DNA of 52,593 nucleotides from QQWI01 sp964522015 (GTDB taxonomy: Bacteria > Bacillota > Clostridia > Peptostreptococcales > Acidaminobacteraceae): positions 1-52,593 of the forward strand of contig CAZFST010000031.1 of NCBI GenBank assembly GCA_964522015.1, given 5' to 3'. The translations under genes were made by a program, and so were the position numbers. Each line of letters opens with the position of its first letter. The stretch's first letter is position 1. The notes under the pieces are model-generated. The model was not told the DNA's origin and did no database searches. It saw only the letters and a program-made list of their open reading frames with translations. Positions 7,261 through 14,396 of this stretch are shown piece by piece.

Positions 7261-8364
7261 CTGAAATCATACGATAAAATACATCCAGATTTAAGGTCGC
7301 AAGCTTCATTTCAATTACCAGAATTGGCAATGACCCCTTTCGGTGCAATGGTTGTAAATGGATTAGCGAGTATCGGGCGTCTATTATATGAGCCACCACT
7401 AGGTGTAAAATGTACCCGCCTAAGAATACCGGGAGATGGTTCCATTAAGACTGGAAAAATCGGGATTACGATTTTCGAGCCCTTAAGAGATGATCAGTCT
7501 CTTGGAATCAATGGCAAGTTACCTGCTTTGGTTTATTTCCCTGGGGGTGGCTTTGCCCTGGCGGCCACTACGGGTGGGTACCATTTGGCTGCTCATTATG
7601 CTAAAGAGGTTGGCTGTAAAGTCATTTTTGTTGAGTACCGATTATCCAGCCGTTTTGCTTTTCCTGTACCTGTGGAAGACTGCTATCAGGCGCTGTTATG
7701 GGTATTTTCAAATGCAAAGCGCTTTGGCATTGATGCATCAAGAATCGCAGTGGGTGGAGACAGTGCAGGGGGTGCCCTTGCTGCTGCCGTTACACAGATG
7801 TTGAGAGACAGGGGAACAGACTTAACTAGCAAGCAAGCGAACAAGGAGCAAGGGCTAAGCAAACAGGGAAAAGGTGGGTATGTAACCAACCAGGCGAAAA
7901 TGAGCAAAAATGTATTCAATATCATTTATCAATTCTTGATCTATCCAGTGACAGATTTGCGAATGGAAACGGAGTCGATGAAAAAATATACTGACACTCC
8001 CATTTGGCATGCTGGTTTAACTAAAAAGATGTGGCCTTTATATCTTAAAAATGCGACCTTAACTACTGAGAATCGACAATATGCCTCTCCGATGCTCGCT
8101 GAGGATTTTTCTGCTTTACCAGATGCATATATTGAAGTGGCAGAATTTGATTGCCTGAGAGACGAAGGTATGGACTATGGTATTCAACTACAAAAGGGAG
8201 GCAGCCAAGTTGCTATACACGAAGTTATAGGTGGCTTCCATGGTTTTGATATGTGGATGCATAAACCCATCGTACAAGAGGTTCTTGACATAAGGGTGAA
8301 TGCCTTGAAAAGTGCTTTTCTCGTAAAAAACTCAAAAAAATCTGCTACCCATAGAAAAGGGTAG
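7261..8364 (+). CDS. HSL-type alpha/beta hydrolase (esterase), probable CTG start
   Basis: This is a hormone-sensitive-lipase-type carboxylesterase of about 367 aa. It shows the oxyanion motif as PGGGF, the nucleophile GDSAGG (Ser168 counted from CTG), an Asp in EFDCLRDEG and a His in GGFHGFDM. The only good ribosome binding site (AAAGGCGG, 7245-7252) is correctly spaced for CTG 7261. The translation from there (LKSYDKIHPDLRSQASF) joins the core smoothly. The alternatives TTG 7324 and ATG 7330 lack a site. An insert rich in Lys/Gln/Gly (about residues 192-217) follows the nucleophile strand. The gene follows the nitroreductase closely. Its stop lies inside the terminator of the convergent hemerythrin gene. 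Confidence 0.82.
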   Translation: MKSYDKIHPDLRSQASFQLPELAMTPFGAMVVNGLASIGRLLYEPPLGVKCTRLRIPGDGSIKTGKIGITIFEPLRDDQSLGINGKLPALVYFPGGGFALAATTGGYHLAAHYAKEVGCKVIFVEYRLSSRFAFPVPVEDCYQALLWVFSNAKRFGIDASRIAVGGDSAGGALAAAVTQMLRDRGTDLTSKQANKEQGLSKQGKGGYVTNQAKMSKNVFNIIYQFLIYPVTDLRMETESMKKYTDTPIWHAGLTKKMWPLYLKNATLTTENRQYASPMLAEDFSALPDAYIEVAEFDCLRDEGMDYGIQLQKGGSQVAIHEVIGGFHGFDMWMHKPIVQEVLDIRVNALKSAFLVKNSKKSATHRKG

Positions 8365-8367
8365 CAG
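8334..8367 (-). terminator. Terminator of the bacteriohemerythrin gene
   Basis: CTGCTACCC (8342-8350) and GGGTAGCAG (8359-8367) form a perfect 9-bp stem. On the minus strand it is followed by a run of seven T (8334-8340). It overlaps the 3' end of the hydrolase gene. Confidence 0.85.
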
Positions 8368-8380
8368 ACGGGATTACATG

Positions 8381-8785
8381 TTAATGGGATACTTTTAGTT
8401 GATGTTGTTTGTAATAATCAGCAAAAGCCACGTCATCCTCTAGAACGTGCTTGAGAATCCACTGGGAAAGACTTTCTGCCAATTCTCTTAGGGTATCGAG
8501 ATCGATGATGCCAGGGGTATTATGAGGTAGAATTTGGCTGAGAAAACCATTGTGAGTTGCTTGGTGTTCCAGTCTGGTGGGATAATTGGAAGCAATATGA
8601 ATATCTTCTTCGGCTGAAAAATGATATGTGGTATAATCAATAAGGGCCGTTAACGCATTAAGGCCCTTTCCCAAGTGGCGCTGTTCGATGTTTTTTTCTA
8701 GGTCTTCTAGAATATTGAAGAGCTGCTGGTGTTGGGTATCTATTTCTGGGATGCCGATTCTGTAGGAGTCTTGCCACTTGATCAT
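8381..8785 (-). CDS. Bacteriohemerythrin
   Basis: This 134-aa single-domain protein is the standard length. All diiron ligands of hemerythrin are visible: His19 (DTQHQQLF), His55 and Glu59 (HFSAEE), His74 and His78 (HQATH), His113 and Asp118 (HVLEDD). It should bind O2 reversibly at a non-heme diiron centre, serving O2 storage, delivery or sensing in the cytoplasm. ATG 8785 follows AAAGGCGG. It is monocistronic, with its own terminator. Its neighbours include an Fe-S/His-rich protein, which suits an oxygen or metal stress context. Confidence 0.92.
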   Translation of the reverse strand: MIKWQDSYRIGIPEIDTQHQQLFNILEDLEKNIEQRHLGKGLNALTALIDYTTYHFSAEEDIHIASNYPTRLEHQATHNGFLSQILPHNTPGIIDLDTLRELAESLSQWILKHVLEDDVAFADYYKQHQLKVSH

Positions 8786-8979
8786 GAAAACCGCCTTTCA
8801 ATAGGGTTAGTGGTTTACGGAGATGATAGTGCGTTTGAGTTGATACAAAAGAGATGGGCATTTGGATGATTAGTTTGTTGGATGATTGTCTATTGTTTAC
8901 CCAGTTTTAGGGCTTGAAATCGTGAAATTTGTCACCTTGCTCTTTGAGTAAGTCAATAGATTAACTGATGGGGGATACT

Positions 8980-10425
8980 ATGGGACATATTACGGCTAGA
9001 AATGGCTATAATCAACTGGTGGAGCGGCTTAATCGCTTTCCTCAAGGGGCGCCACCTTCTGAAACCCTGTACAAAATTTTAGCGATTCTTTTTAACGAAG
9101 AAGAAGCGACTTTGTTTTCAAAGTTACCAGTTCAGGGTTTTCCGGCCAGTGTAGCTGCAAAGCGCTGGGAGATGCCAGAGCAGGAAGCGGTTGAAATGTT
9201 GGATCGTTTATCTAGCAGAGCCTTACTGATTGATTTTGAGATTGACGGGGAGAAACGTTATGCCATGCCACCACCAATGGCTGGCTGGATTGAATTTTCC
9301 ATGATGCGCATGCGAGATGATATTGATCAGCATGAGCTTGGACAATTGCTACATACTTATATGAATGTTGAGGAAGATTTTGTTAGGGAGCTATTTTTTG
9401 GTAGTGACACGAAGATGGTTAGGACATTTGTAAATGAATCAGCCCTGGGTGAAGGAAATACAAATGTAAATGCAAATGCAAATGCAAATGCAAATGCAAA
9501 TGCAAAGAAAGATACAAATAGGAGCACGGAAAAGGGGGGGCATTGTCATGAAGAAGGGCATAGCCACAGCCATGGAGTAGAGCATAGCCACAGCCATGGA
9601 GTAGGAGATGGGCATAGTGATGCCATGAATCACATAAGCGAGAATGAGCCACTGGAAATCATGGATTATGAGCGGGCCACCCATGTGATAAAAACCGCTA
9701 AACACATTGGTATCAGTACTTGTTACTGTCGTCACAAGATGGAACATGTAGGGCAAAACTGCGATGCCCCTATGGATATTTGCATGACTTTTGGTAAAAC
9801 TGCAGACTCTTTGATACGTGCTAATTTTGCTAGACGGATTGATGCTGAGGAATGCATGTCCCTGTTGCAAGTGGCCTATGACAACAACTTAGTACAGATT
9901 GGTGAAAACGTTCAAAAAGAAGTCGCTTTTATCTGTAACTGTTGTGGGTGTTGCTGTGAGGCGCTGCTTGCTGCTAAAAAGTTTGGAACGGCGCAAACCA
10001 TTGCCACAACCCTGTTTTTACCAGAGCTAGATAGTTCCCTTTGCAAGCAATGTGGCAAATGCATTAAGGTATGTCCTTTGGAGGCTTTAGGCACTAAAGA
10101 GAATGGGGTTGGCAAATTGCCAGAACTAGATGAGGCCATGTGCCTTGGTTGTGGTGTTTGTGTGCGGAATTGTCATTTTGGCGCTTTAAAATTAGTGCCA
10201 AAAGACCAGCGCCTGATGACGCCAGAAAACACAGCACACCGTGTGGTTCTGACGGCTATTGATAAAGGCATGTTGGCCAATTTAATATACGATAACCAAG
10301 ACTTGGCGTCCCACCGGGTAATGGCCATGATTGTCAATACAATTTTGTCATTACCCCCTGCAAAGCAGTTGCTAGCTAGTGAACAGATTCGCTCAAAATA
10401 TATTTTAAGGATGTTAAATAAGTGA
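8980..10425 (+). CDS. Winged-helix 4Fe-4S dicluster protein with Asn-Ala and His-rich repeats
   Basis: This is a cytosolic protein of about 481 aa. Residues about 20-100 look like a winged-helix domain (TLYKILAILF...AAKRWEMPEQEAVEMLDRL). Residues 160-205 are low complexity: an Asn-Ala alternation made by six copies of AAATGC, then two 24-bp repeats giving HSHSHG blocks, a likely metal-binding tract. A Cys-rich middle follows (STCYCRH..., ICNCCGCCCE at about 320-330). Then come two ferredoxin motifs, CKQCGKCIKVCP and CLGCGVCVRNCH; the second has His where Pro is usual. The function is unknown; redox or maturation work seems likely. ATG 8980 has GGGGGAT in front, so I prefer it over ATG 8968. 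It is coupled by a 4-bp overlap to the radical SAM gene. Confidence 0.8.
   Translation: MGHITARNGYNQLVERLNRFPQGAPPSETLYKILAILFNEEEATLFSKLPVQGFPASVAAKRWEMPEQEAVEMLDRLSSRALLIDFEIDGEKRYAMPPPMAGWIEFSMMRMRDDIDQHELGQLLHTYMNVEEDFVRELFFGSDTKMVRTFVNESALGEGNTNVNANANANANANAKKDTNRSTEKGGHCHEEGHSHSHGVEHSHSHGVGDGHSDAMNHISENEPLEIMDYERATHVIKTAKHIGISTCYCRHKMEHVGQNCDAPMDICMTFGKTADSLIRANFARRIDAEECMSLLQVAYDNNLVQIGENVQKEVAFICNCCGCCCEALLAAKKFGTAQTIATTLFLPELDSSLCKQCGKCIKVCPLEALGTKENGVGKLPELDEAMCLGCGVCVRNCHFGALKLVPKDQRLMTPENTAHRVVLTAIDKGMLANLIYDNQDLASHRVMAMIVNTILSLPPAKQLLASEQIRSKYILRMLNK
9462..9606 (+). repeat. In-gene tandem repeats: AAATGC x6 and 24-bp His-rich unit x2
   Basis: AAATGT at 9462 is followed by six perfect AAATGC hexamers (9468-9503), encoding Asn-Ala pairs. 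Two 24-bp units beginning CATAGCCACAGCCATGGA (9559-9582 and 9583-9606) encode HSHSHGVE and HSHSHGVG. Both unit lengths are multiples of three, so copy-number change would keep the frame. Confidence 0.95.
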
Positions 10426-11291
10426 ACTACGAAGGAACTGTTTACCGACCACCCAGTGAAGCTGAGAGCTTGATTTTTCAAGTTTCCATTGGTTGCTCTC
10501 ATAATGCATGCACATTTTGTAGCATGTACAAGGAAAAGGATTTTAGAATCAAGCCGGTGGACCAGATTATTGAAGAAATCAGGTCGGTCAAGGCAGTCTA
10601 TCCTAATCCGAAAAGAATTTTTCTGGCGGATGGCAATGCCATGTCTTTGAAGACAGAGGACCTTGAAAGTATTCTCACAGCCCTTAAGGCTACTTTTCCA
10701 GGTGTTTCTCGTATCAGTGCCTATTGTGCACCGGCTGACGCTTTGGCAAAAACAGAGGACCAGCTGAAACGGCTGAAAGGGCTGGGCCTGGACCTCCTTT
10801 ATCTTGGTATCGAGAGCGGCGATGACGCCATTCTGGCCAGGGTGGAGAAGGGCGTCACTGCCGAGGCCATGGTGATGGCGGGCAGGCGTATCAAGGCTTC
10901 TGGCATAGGCCTGTCGGTGACGGTGATCTCAGGCCTCGGCGGTGAGCACCACTTTAGGGAACATGCACTTGCCACTGCCAAGGTGCTCAGCGCCGTGCAG
11001 CCCGACTACATCGGTCTGCTCACGCTTCTCTTGGAGCCTGGCACACACCTCTTTGAAGAAGCACGGTCCGGCGCTTTTATACCAGCAACCCCAGAAACCA
11101 TCTTAGAAGAAACTGCTTGTTTGGTTGCTGCCCTAGAGCTCAATGGCACCGTTTTTCGAAGTAACCATGCCTCCAACTACTTGCCCCTCAGCGGCACCCT
11201 GCCACAAGACAAAGAGCGTATCCTTGCAACCATAGCAATGGCACAGTCTCAAAAACATGTGCTTAGGCAAGAGCGATTTAGAAGCCTTTAA
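10422..11291 (+). CDS. Radical SAM protein
   Basis: This 289-aa radical SAM enzyme has the cluster motif GCSHNACTFC (C-x4-C-x2-C) at residues 25-33, a variant of the usual C-x3-C-x2-C that occurs in an Elp3/B12-like radical SAM subgroup. FLADGNAMSL (about 66-75) and LYLGIESGDD (about 125-134) are SAM-binding strands of the TIM barrel, and VTVISGLGGE follows. No SPASM, HemN or B12 domain is attached. The substrate is unknown. The start is GTG 10422, overlapping the upstream TGA (GTGA). Coupling suggests the two products act together. The segment 10780-11040 is more GC-rich than its surroundings. Confidence 0.85.
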   Translation: MNYEGTVYRPPSEAESLIFQVSIGCSHNACTFCSMYKEKDFRIKPVDQIIEEIRSVKAVYPNPKRIFLADGNAMSLKTEDLESILTALKATFPGVSRISAYCAPADALAKTEDQLKRLKGLGLDLLYLGIESGDDAILARVEKGVTAEAMVMAGRRIKASGIGLSVTVISGLGGEHHFREHALATAKVLSAVQPDYIGLLTLLLEPGTHLFEEARSGAFIPATPETILEETACLVAALELNGTVFRSNHASNYLPLSGTLPQDKERILATIAMAQSQKHVLRQERFRSL

Positions 11292-11310
11292 AAAGAATTT
11301 ATATATGATT

Positions 11311-11354
11311 AAAAAAGTAGGTCATTGGTTTTCAATCCAATGACCTACTTTTTT
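11311..11354 (+). terminator. Bidirectional terminator after the radical SAM gene
   Basis: AAAAAAGTAGGTCATTGG (11311-11328) pairs perfectly with CCAATGACCTACTTTTTT (11337-11354). The A/T tails make it able to work in both directions. Its stem sequence is closely related to the terminator at 12657-12700 on the other side of the XRE/membrane gene pair. Confidence 0.92.
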
Positions 11355-11409
11355 ATCATTTAGGGAGCAACTAGGGACGTAACAAATTAGCTCCCTGCAT
11401 AAATATCGG

Positions 11410-11480
11410 TTGACAAATAAAGTTGTCATGTTATGATGATAATGACAACTTTATTTGTCATTATGACCATAATGATTGTC
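11410..11480 (+). promoter_or_regulatory. Promoter embedded in a palindromic operator of the XRE gene
   Basis: TTGACA (11410-11415), a 16-bp gap and TATGAT (11432-11437) form a near-consensus sigma-70/SigA promoter. A perfect 19-bp inverted repeat, TGACAAATAAAGTTGTCAT (11411-11429) and its complement (11442-11460), overlaps the -35 box and flanks the -10. Each arm is itself nearly palindromic (TGACAA...TTGTCA). A further TTGTCAT half-site lies at about 11476-11482. This is the layout expected for autorepression by the XRE protein. Confidence 0.8.
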
Positions 11481-11544
11481 ATATTTCCGCTATTAATACT
11501 ACATAATGCAGTCTGGTTTTTTATTTGCTGAGGAAGGAGACAAG

Positions 11545-11748
11545 ATGCCACTATTAAATGAACTTAAGGTCTATCGTACCATACATGGCATGAATCAAGC
11601 TAGGCTTGCTGAGCTTGCTGGGGTTTCTAGACAAACCATTAGTCTCATCGAACGTGGTGATTATTCGCCATCTGTGACGCTGGCATTAAAACTTGCAAAG
11701 ATTTTCGATACAACTGTTGAAGCTCTATTCACTTATAAGGAGGATTAG
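11545..11748 (+). CDS. XRE-family transcriptional regulator, short
   Basis: This 67-aa protein consists almost only of one HTH_3 domain (LNELKVYRTIHGMNQARLAE...VSRQTISLIERGDYSPS). It resembles the YozG/XRE repressors that sit in front of small membrane protein genes. ATG 11545 follows AGGAAGGAG with good spacing; the upstream extension to 11506 has no site. It ends one base before the next gene, so the two form an operon. The palindromic promoter upstream is its probable target. Confidence 0.9.
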   Translation: MPLLNELKVYRTIHGMNQARLAELAGVSRQTISLIERGDYSPSVTLALKLAKIFDTTVEALFTYKED

Positions 11749-12552
11749 ATGAGTTTATTAGACAAGTATAAGGCGCCAATTGTATTTGTGATTACATTTG
11801 TTTTATTAACACTAGTGCTAAATATATATGAACAACAAGAGAATAGTGTTAATTATGCACTTGAATGGATTATAAATAAATACATCATTATACAAGTGTC
11901 ATTGCATGTCGTTGCTTTCTTAATTGTAATCCTTATCTATATTAAAGCTAAGAAAACCGTTGAAAGCTACATGCAACTTTTTCGCGATAATCAACAAACG
12001 GGATACAAGTCAGAATTACATCCAAACACAAGGGAATTTGAAGACATTGAAACTGCTGATGAGCAAATGATTATCCTTGAGGAAAGGTCCGATCGATTAT
12101 TACGTATCGCATCGCTAATTGTGAATATTTTCTATATTCTTACTTTAGTCTTCTTTTTTACTTTAAATGGGGCTTCTATTATGCCTGATGTTTTCTTGTT
12201 TGCATTGTTTTTTCTTATGTCATTAGGTTGGGGCTGGCTTAAACAGGCTTGTTATAATCTGATGATGATCAAAGAACCTAAATTTGTAGCTCTTAATTAT
12301 GCTAATAATTTTGAAGAGCCTATTTTTCAACACTTAGATGAAGCCAAAATGCTTGTTTTATACCAGGCTTCATATAAAGCATACAAGGTGGCTCAGAAGT
12401 TCAATATTATTGTATTGGTAGGTCTATCCCTATCAATGAAATATTTTAAATTAGGTATATTTCCAGTGATTATCGTAGGAATTATTTGGGTTTTTCAAAC
12501 TGTGACCTATAACATTGAAGTGTTGAGACTTTCAAAAAAAACATCTAGTTAA
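11749..12552 (+). CDS. DUF3169-like membrane protein
   Basis: This 267-aa integral membrane protein has predicted membrane segments at about 10-30, 45-67, 117-140, 145-165, 212-228 and 233-252. An acidic cytosolic loop lies between the second and third segments (ELHPNTREFEDIETADEQM). Size, layout and the XRE gene directly in front match DUF3169 proteins of Bacillota, whose function is unknown; the family assignment is from recall. The start ATG 11749 directly follows the upstream TAG, and the ribosome binding site AAGGAGG is inside the regulator gene. The likely role is in membrane or envelope stress, by context only. Confidence 0.75.
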   Translation: MSLLDKYKAPIVFVITFVLLTLVLNIYEQQENSVNYALEWIINKYIIIQVSLHVVAFLIVILIYIKAKKTVESYMQLFRDNQQTGYKSELHPNTREFEDIETADEQMIILEERSDRLLRIASLIVNIFYILTLVFFFTLNGASIMPDVFLFALFFLMSLGWGWLKQACYNLMMIKEPKFVALNYANNFEEPIFQHLDEAKMLVLYQASYKAYKVAQKFNIIVLVGLSLSMKYFKLGIFPVIIVGIIWVFQTVTYNIEVLRLSKKTSS

Positions 12553-12656
12553 GTATAAACCTCCACGTTGCTTCCTTCATAATATTTTTATTTAAAACCT
12601 ATCCTACACAAATCACCTGTCAGTTAAACCCTTGCCATCACTCAAATCAACTCACT

Positions 12657-12700
12657 AAAAAAGCAGGCCATTGGTTCAAAAACCAATGGCCTGCTTTTTT
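12657..12700 (+). terminator. Bidirectional terminator after the DUF3169-like gene
   Basis: A 20-bp perfect stem, AAAAAAGCAGGCCATTGGTT (12657-12676) and its complement (12681-12700), has a CAAA loop and a T run. It differs from the hairpin at 11311-11354 by a few compensated base pairs, so the two share an origin. Confidence 0.93.
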
Positions 12701-12776
12701 TAATTTAATTAAGATGTGTCCCTCATCACTGCCAAAAGGGTGCAAAGCTGTTACATCCCCAAGTGCTACCCAAGTG

Positions 12777-13310
12777 CTACTTAACCTGTAACCCAGTTTC
12801 AAAAAGTAGATCAAATCGTTCTTCTGCAGTCAGGTCATCCCATTCGTCAAAGTCATTATCCCCATCATCATCAAAGTCATCAAGGTCAATGGTAAGGACC
12901 TTGATAAGGTCTCTCAAACCGATTGTTTTCCAATTGCAAGGGAATGAAACTAAAAGTGCTAATTGTGAAGATTCCCATAATCGTTTGTATTCAGCATCTT
13001 TTTTGATATTAAAAACTAGGGTATCTTGCATTGTAAAATGGACAGTTTGAAGTGCAGCGCTCTTTGAATCGCTGACCTGATTTGCAAAGGCTAGGGCGCT
13101 TTGATAATGCTGGTCCTCTTTATTGGACTTATCTAAAACCGTAAGGATGGGACTTTTGATCTCAACCACCTTACTGGGGGCTTTTTTCTTAGTGATCCTC
13201 ACAACAACCTTTTTTTTATCAGTTGGTGTCCCTTGAACTGCGCCAGTTTTTTTTGCCAGTTGCTCTTTTTTCTGGGCTTGTGATGCAAACCAATTTGTAT
13301 TTTTTTTCAT
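12777..13310 (-). CDS. Hypothetical charge-polarised protein
   Basis: This is a 177-aa soluble protein with no family recognised. Residues 1-60 are very rich in Lys (KKKVVVRITKKKAPSK). The middle is a mixed alpha/beta section with SALAFANQVSDSKSAALQTV and LALLVSFPCNWKTIG. The C-terminal 35 residues are strongly acidic (DLDDFDDDGDNDFDEWDD) before a short helix. Charge separation of this kind suits binding to nucleic acid or ribosome together with self-masking, but that is inference. ATG 13310 follows GGGAG; the longer frame to 13346 lacks a site. It stands alone, facing the DUF3169-like gene. Confidence 0.65.
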   Translation of the reverse strand: MKKNTNWFASQAQKKEQLAKKTGAVQGTPTDKKKVVVRITKKKAPSKVVEIKSPILTVLDKSNKEDQHYQSALAFANQVSDSKSAALQTVHFTMQDTLVFNIKKDAEYKRLWESSQLALLVSFPCNWKTIGLRDLIKVLTIDLDDFDDDGDNDFDEWDDLTAEERFDLLFETGLQVK

Positions 13311-13561
13311 ATCAACTATCTCCCTAATCATCTTAAGTACAATCACCTAAGATACTGTACTAACTCAAGTATAACACCCAAACCAATAGTATCCCATTTC
13401 ATTTTATATTTTTATAGGTTTTATTTAAGTCCCAGTCCTGATCTCTTCTAAACCTAGTTTGCTAATTATGTAAAATTTCTTACTCAAATCTAATATTAAT
13501 CACATAAGTTGTTAACGTTAATGGTATATGATTTACACATCAGAGCAGTGAGGAGGATTCA

Positions 13562-13732
13562 ATGACAAAACCGGTGGGAATAGGGACATCAGTAGCCATG
13601 GCTATAATGAATAGTCATGAGCAATTTAACTTAGATAATCAAACAGAAAGCTACGATCTACAGAACAAGCCTTCTTTTGTGATTCACTTAGATGTATCAG
13701 TTTATGATGCTCTATTTAAATCAGCTACATAA
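13562..13732 (+). CDS. Small ORF, 56 aa, strong ribosome binding site
   Basis: ATG 13562 has GAGGAGG with ideal spacing, and the frame runs 56 codons to TAA 13732. The product (MTKPVGIGTSVAMAIMNSHE... ending LFKSAT) has a short Gly/Ala/Met-rich N-terminal segment too weak for a membrane helix, a polar Asn/Gln/Asp middle and a beta-like VIHLDVSVYDALF end. No family is recognised. It is isolated between two minus-strand genes. GTTAACGTTAAT lies 40 bases upstream. The ribosome binding site is the main argument that it is real. Confidence 0.5.
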   Translation: MTKPVGIGTSVAMAIMNSHEQFNLDNQTESYDLQNKPSFVIHLDVSVYDALFKSAT

Positions 13733-13820
13733 TTCTTGAGTTATTAGCCTAATAATAAGACCCTTTAAAGTAGATTCGGTTAATTTAGAGAGAGAATGCT
13801 CTATCTATTAACGATCAACC

Positions 13821-14396
13821 TTATTGGGTCAATTTTATTTTATAGATTTCGTAAGTTTTATCTGGTTGCAATAAAAAATAGATTATGCCAACTATCAAAC
13901 CAACCATCATTGCATTTACTGTTTGCTTGTTATCTTTTTTGATCTTTAGATCATATTCGCTTTCTTCATTTCCAATTAAAGCCTTAACATTTGAGTCTAC
14001 TTTGATACTATTGTCATATTTCAGAATATGTTCAATGATCTCAATAATGGACTCTTTTGCATAGGATGAATGATGAACTACCTTTTCCTTGCCATCTTTC
14101 AAAGTCAGATAAAGGGAAGGAAGAGTCGCGTTTGAAAATCTCACTTTATAATCGGCAATCTTAATGCTCTGTATTAAATCAAATCGAATATTAACTTTTT
14201 TATATAATTGGTAGACTTCAATTTTATCATCATATAGATTTATCCTTCTATTGAACATTAAAAACACGATGATGATGAGTATGGTTATCCCATAATATTG
14301 CTTTGTGAGAAGAAGAAGATACCCTATGACACCATACATCACTGCAACTATAAGGATTGACATGACGTGATTCTTGATAAAATATCGTCTAATCAT
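13821..14396 (-). CDS. Membrane protein with PH-like domain
   Basis: This 191-aa protein has two N-terminal membrane segments (about 12-32 and 37-52). A central beta-rich region (RRINLYDDKIEVYQLYKKVNIRFDLIQSIKIADY...) resembles bacterial PH-like domains such as DUF304, and a last membrane segment sits near 160-176. The function is unknown. The start is ATG 14396, overlapping the stop of the ArsR-type gene (ATGATTAG). GGAG is 13 bases upstream, and GTG 14405 is an alternative. It is the last gene of a four-gene minus-strand operon. Confidence 0.7.
   Translation of the reverse strand: MIRRYFIKNHVMSILIVAVMYGVIGYLLLLTKQYYGITILIIIVFLMFNRRINLYDDKIEVYQLYKKVNIRFDLIQSIKIADYKVRFSNATLPSLYLTLKDGKEKVVHHSSYAKESIIEIIEHILKYDNSIKVDSNVKALIGNEESEYDLKIKKDNKQTVNAMMVGLIVGIIYFLLQPDKTYEIYKIKLTQ

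Noticed and set aside
9419..9870. Minus-strand frames with His/Leu and Ile/Cys repeats
   Set aside because: They mirror the AAATGC and His-rich repeats of the Fe-S gene on plus, where domain motifs show the real coding strand.
10780..11040. GC-rich stretch in the radical SAM gene considered as horizontally acquired
   Set aside because: It lies inside one continuous, well-conserved domain, and a similar rise occurs in the nitroreductase gene; local codon choice is enough to explain it.
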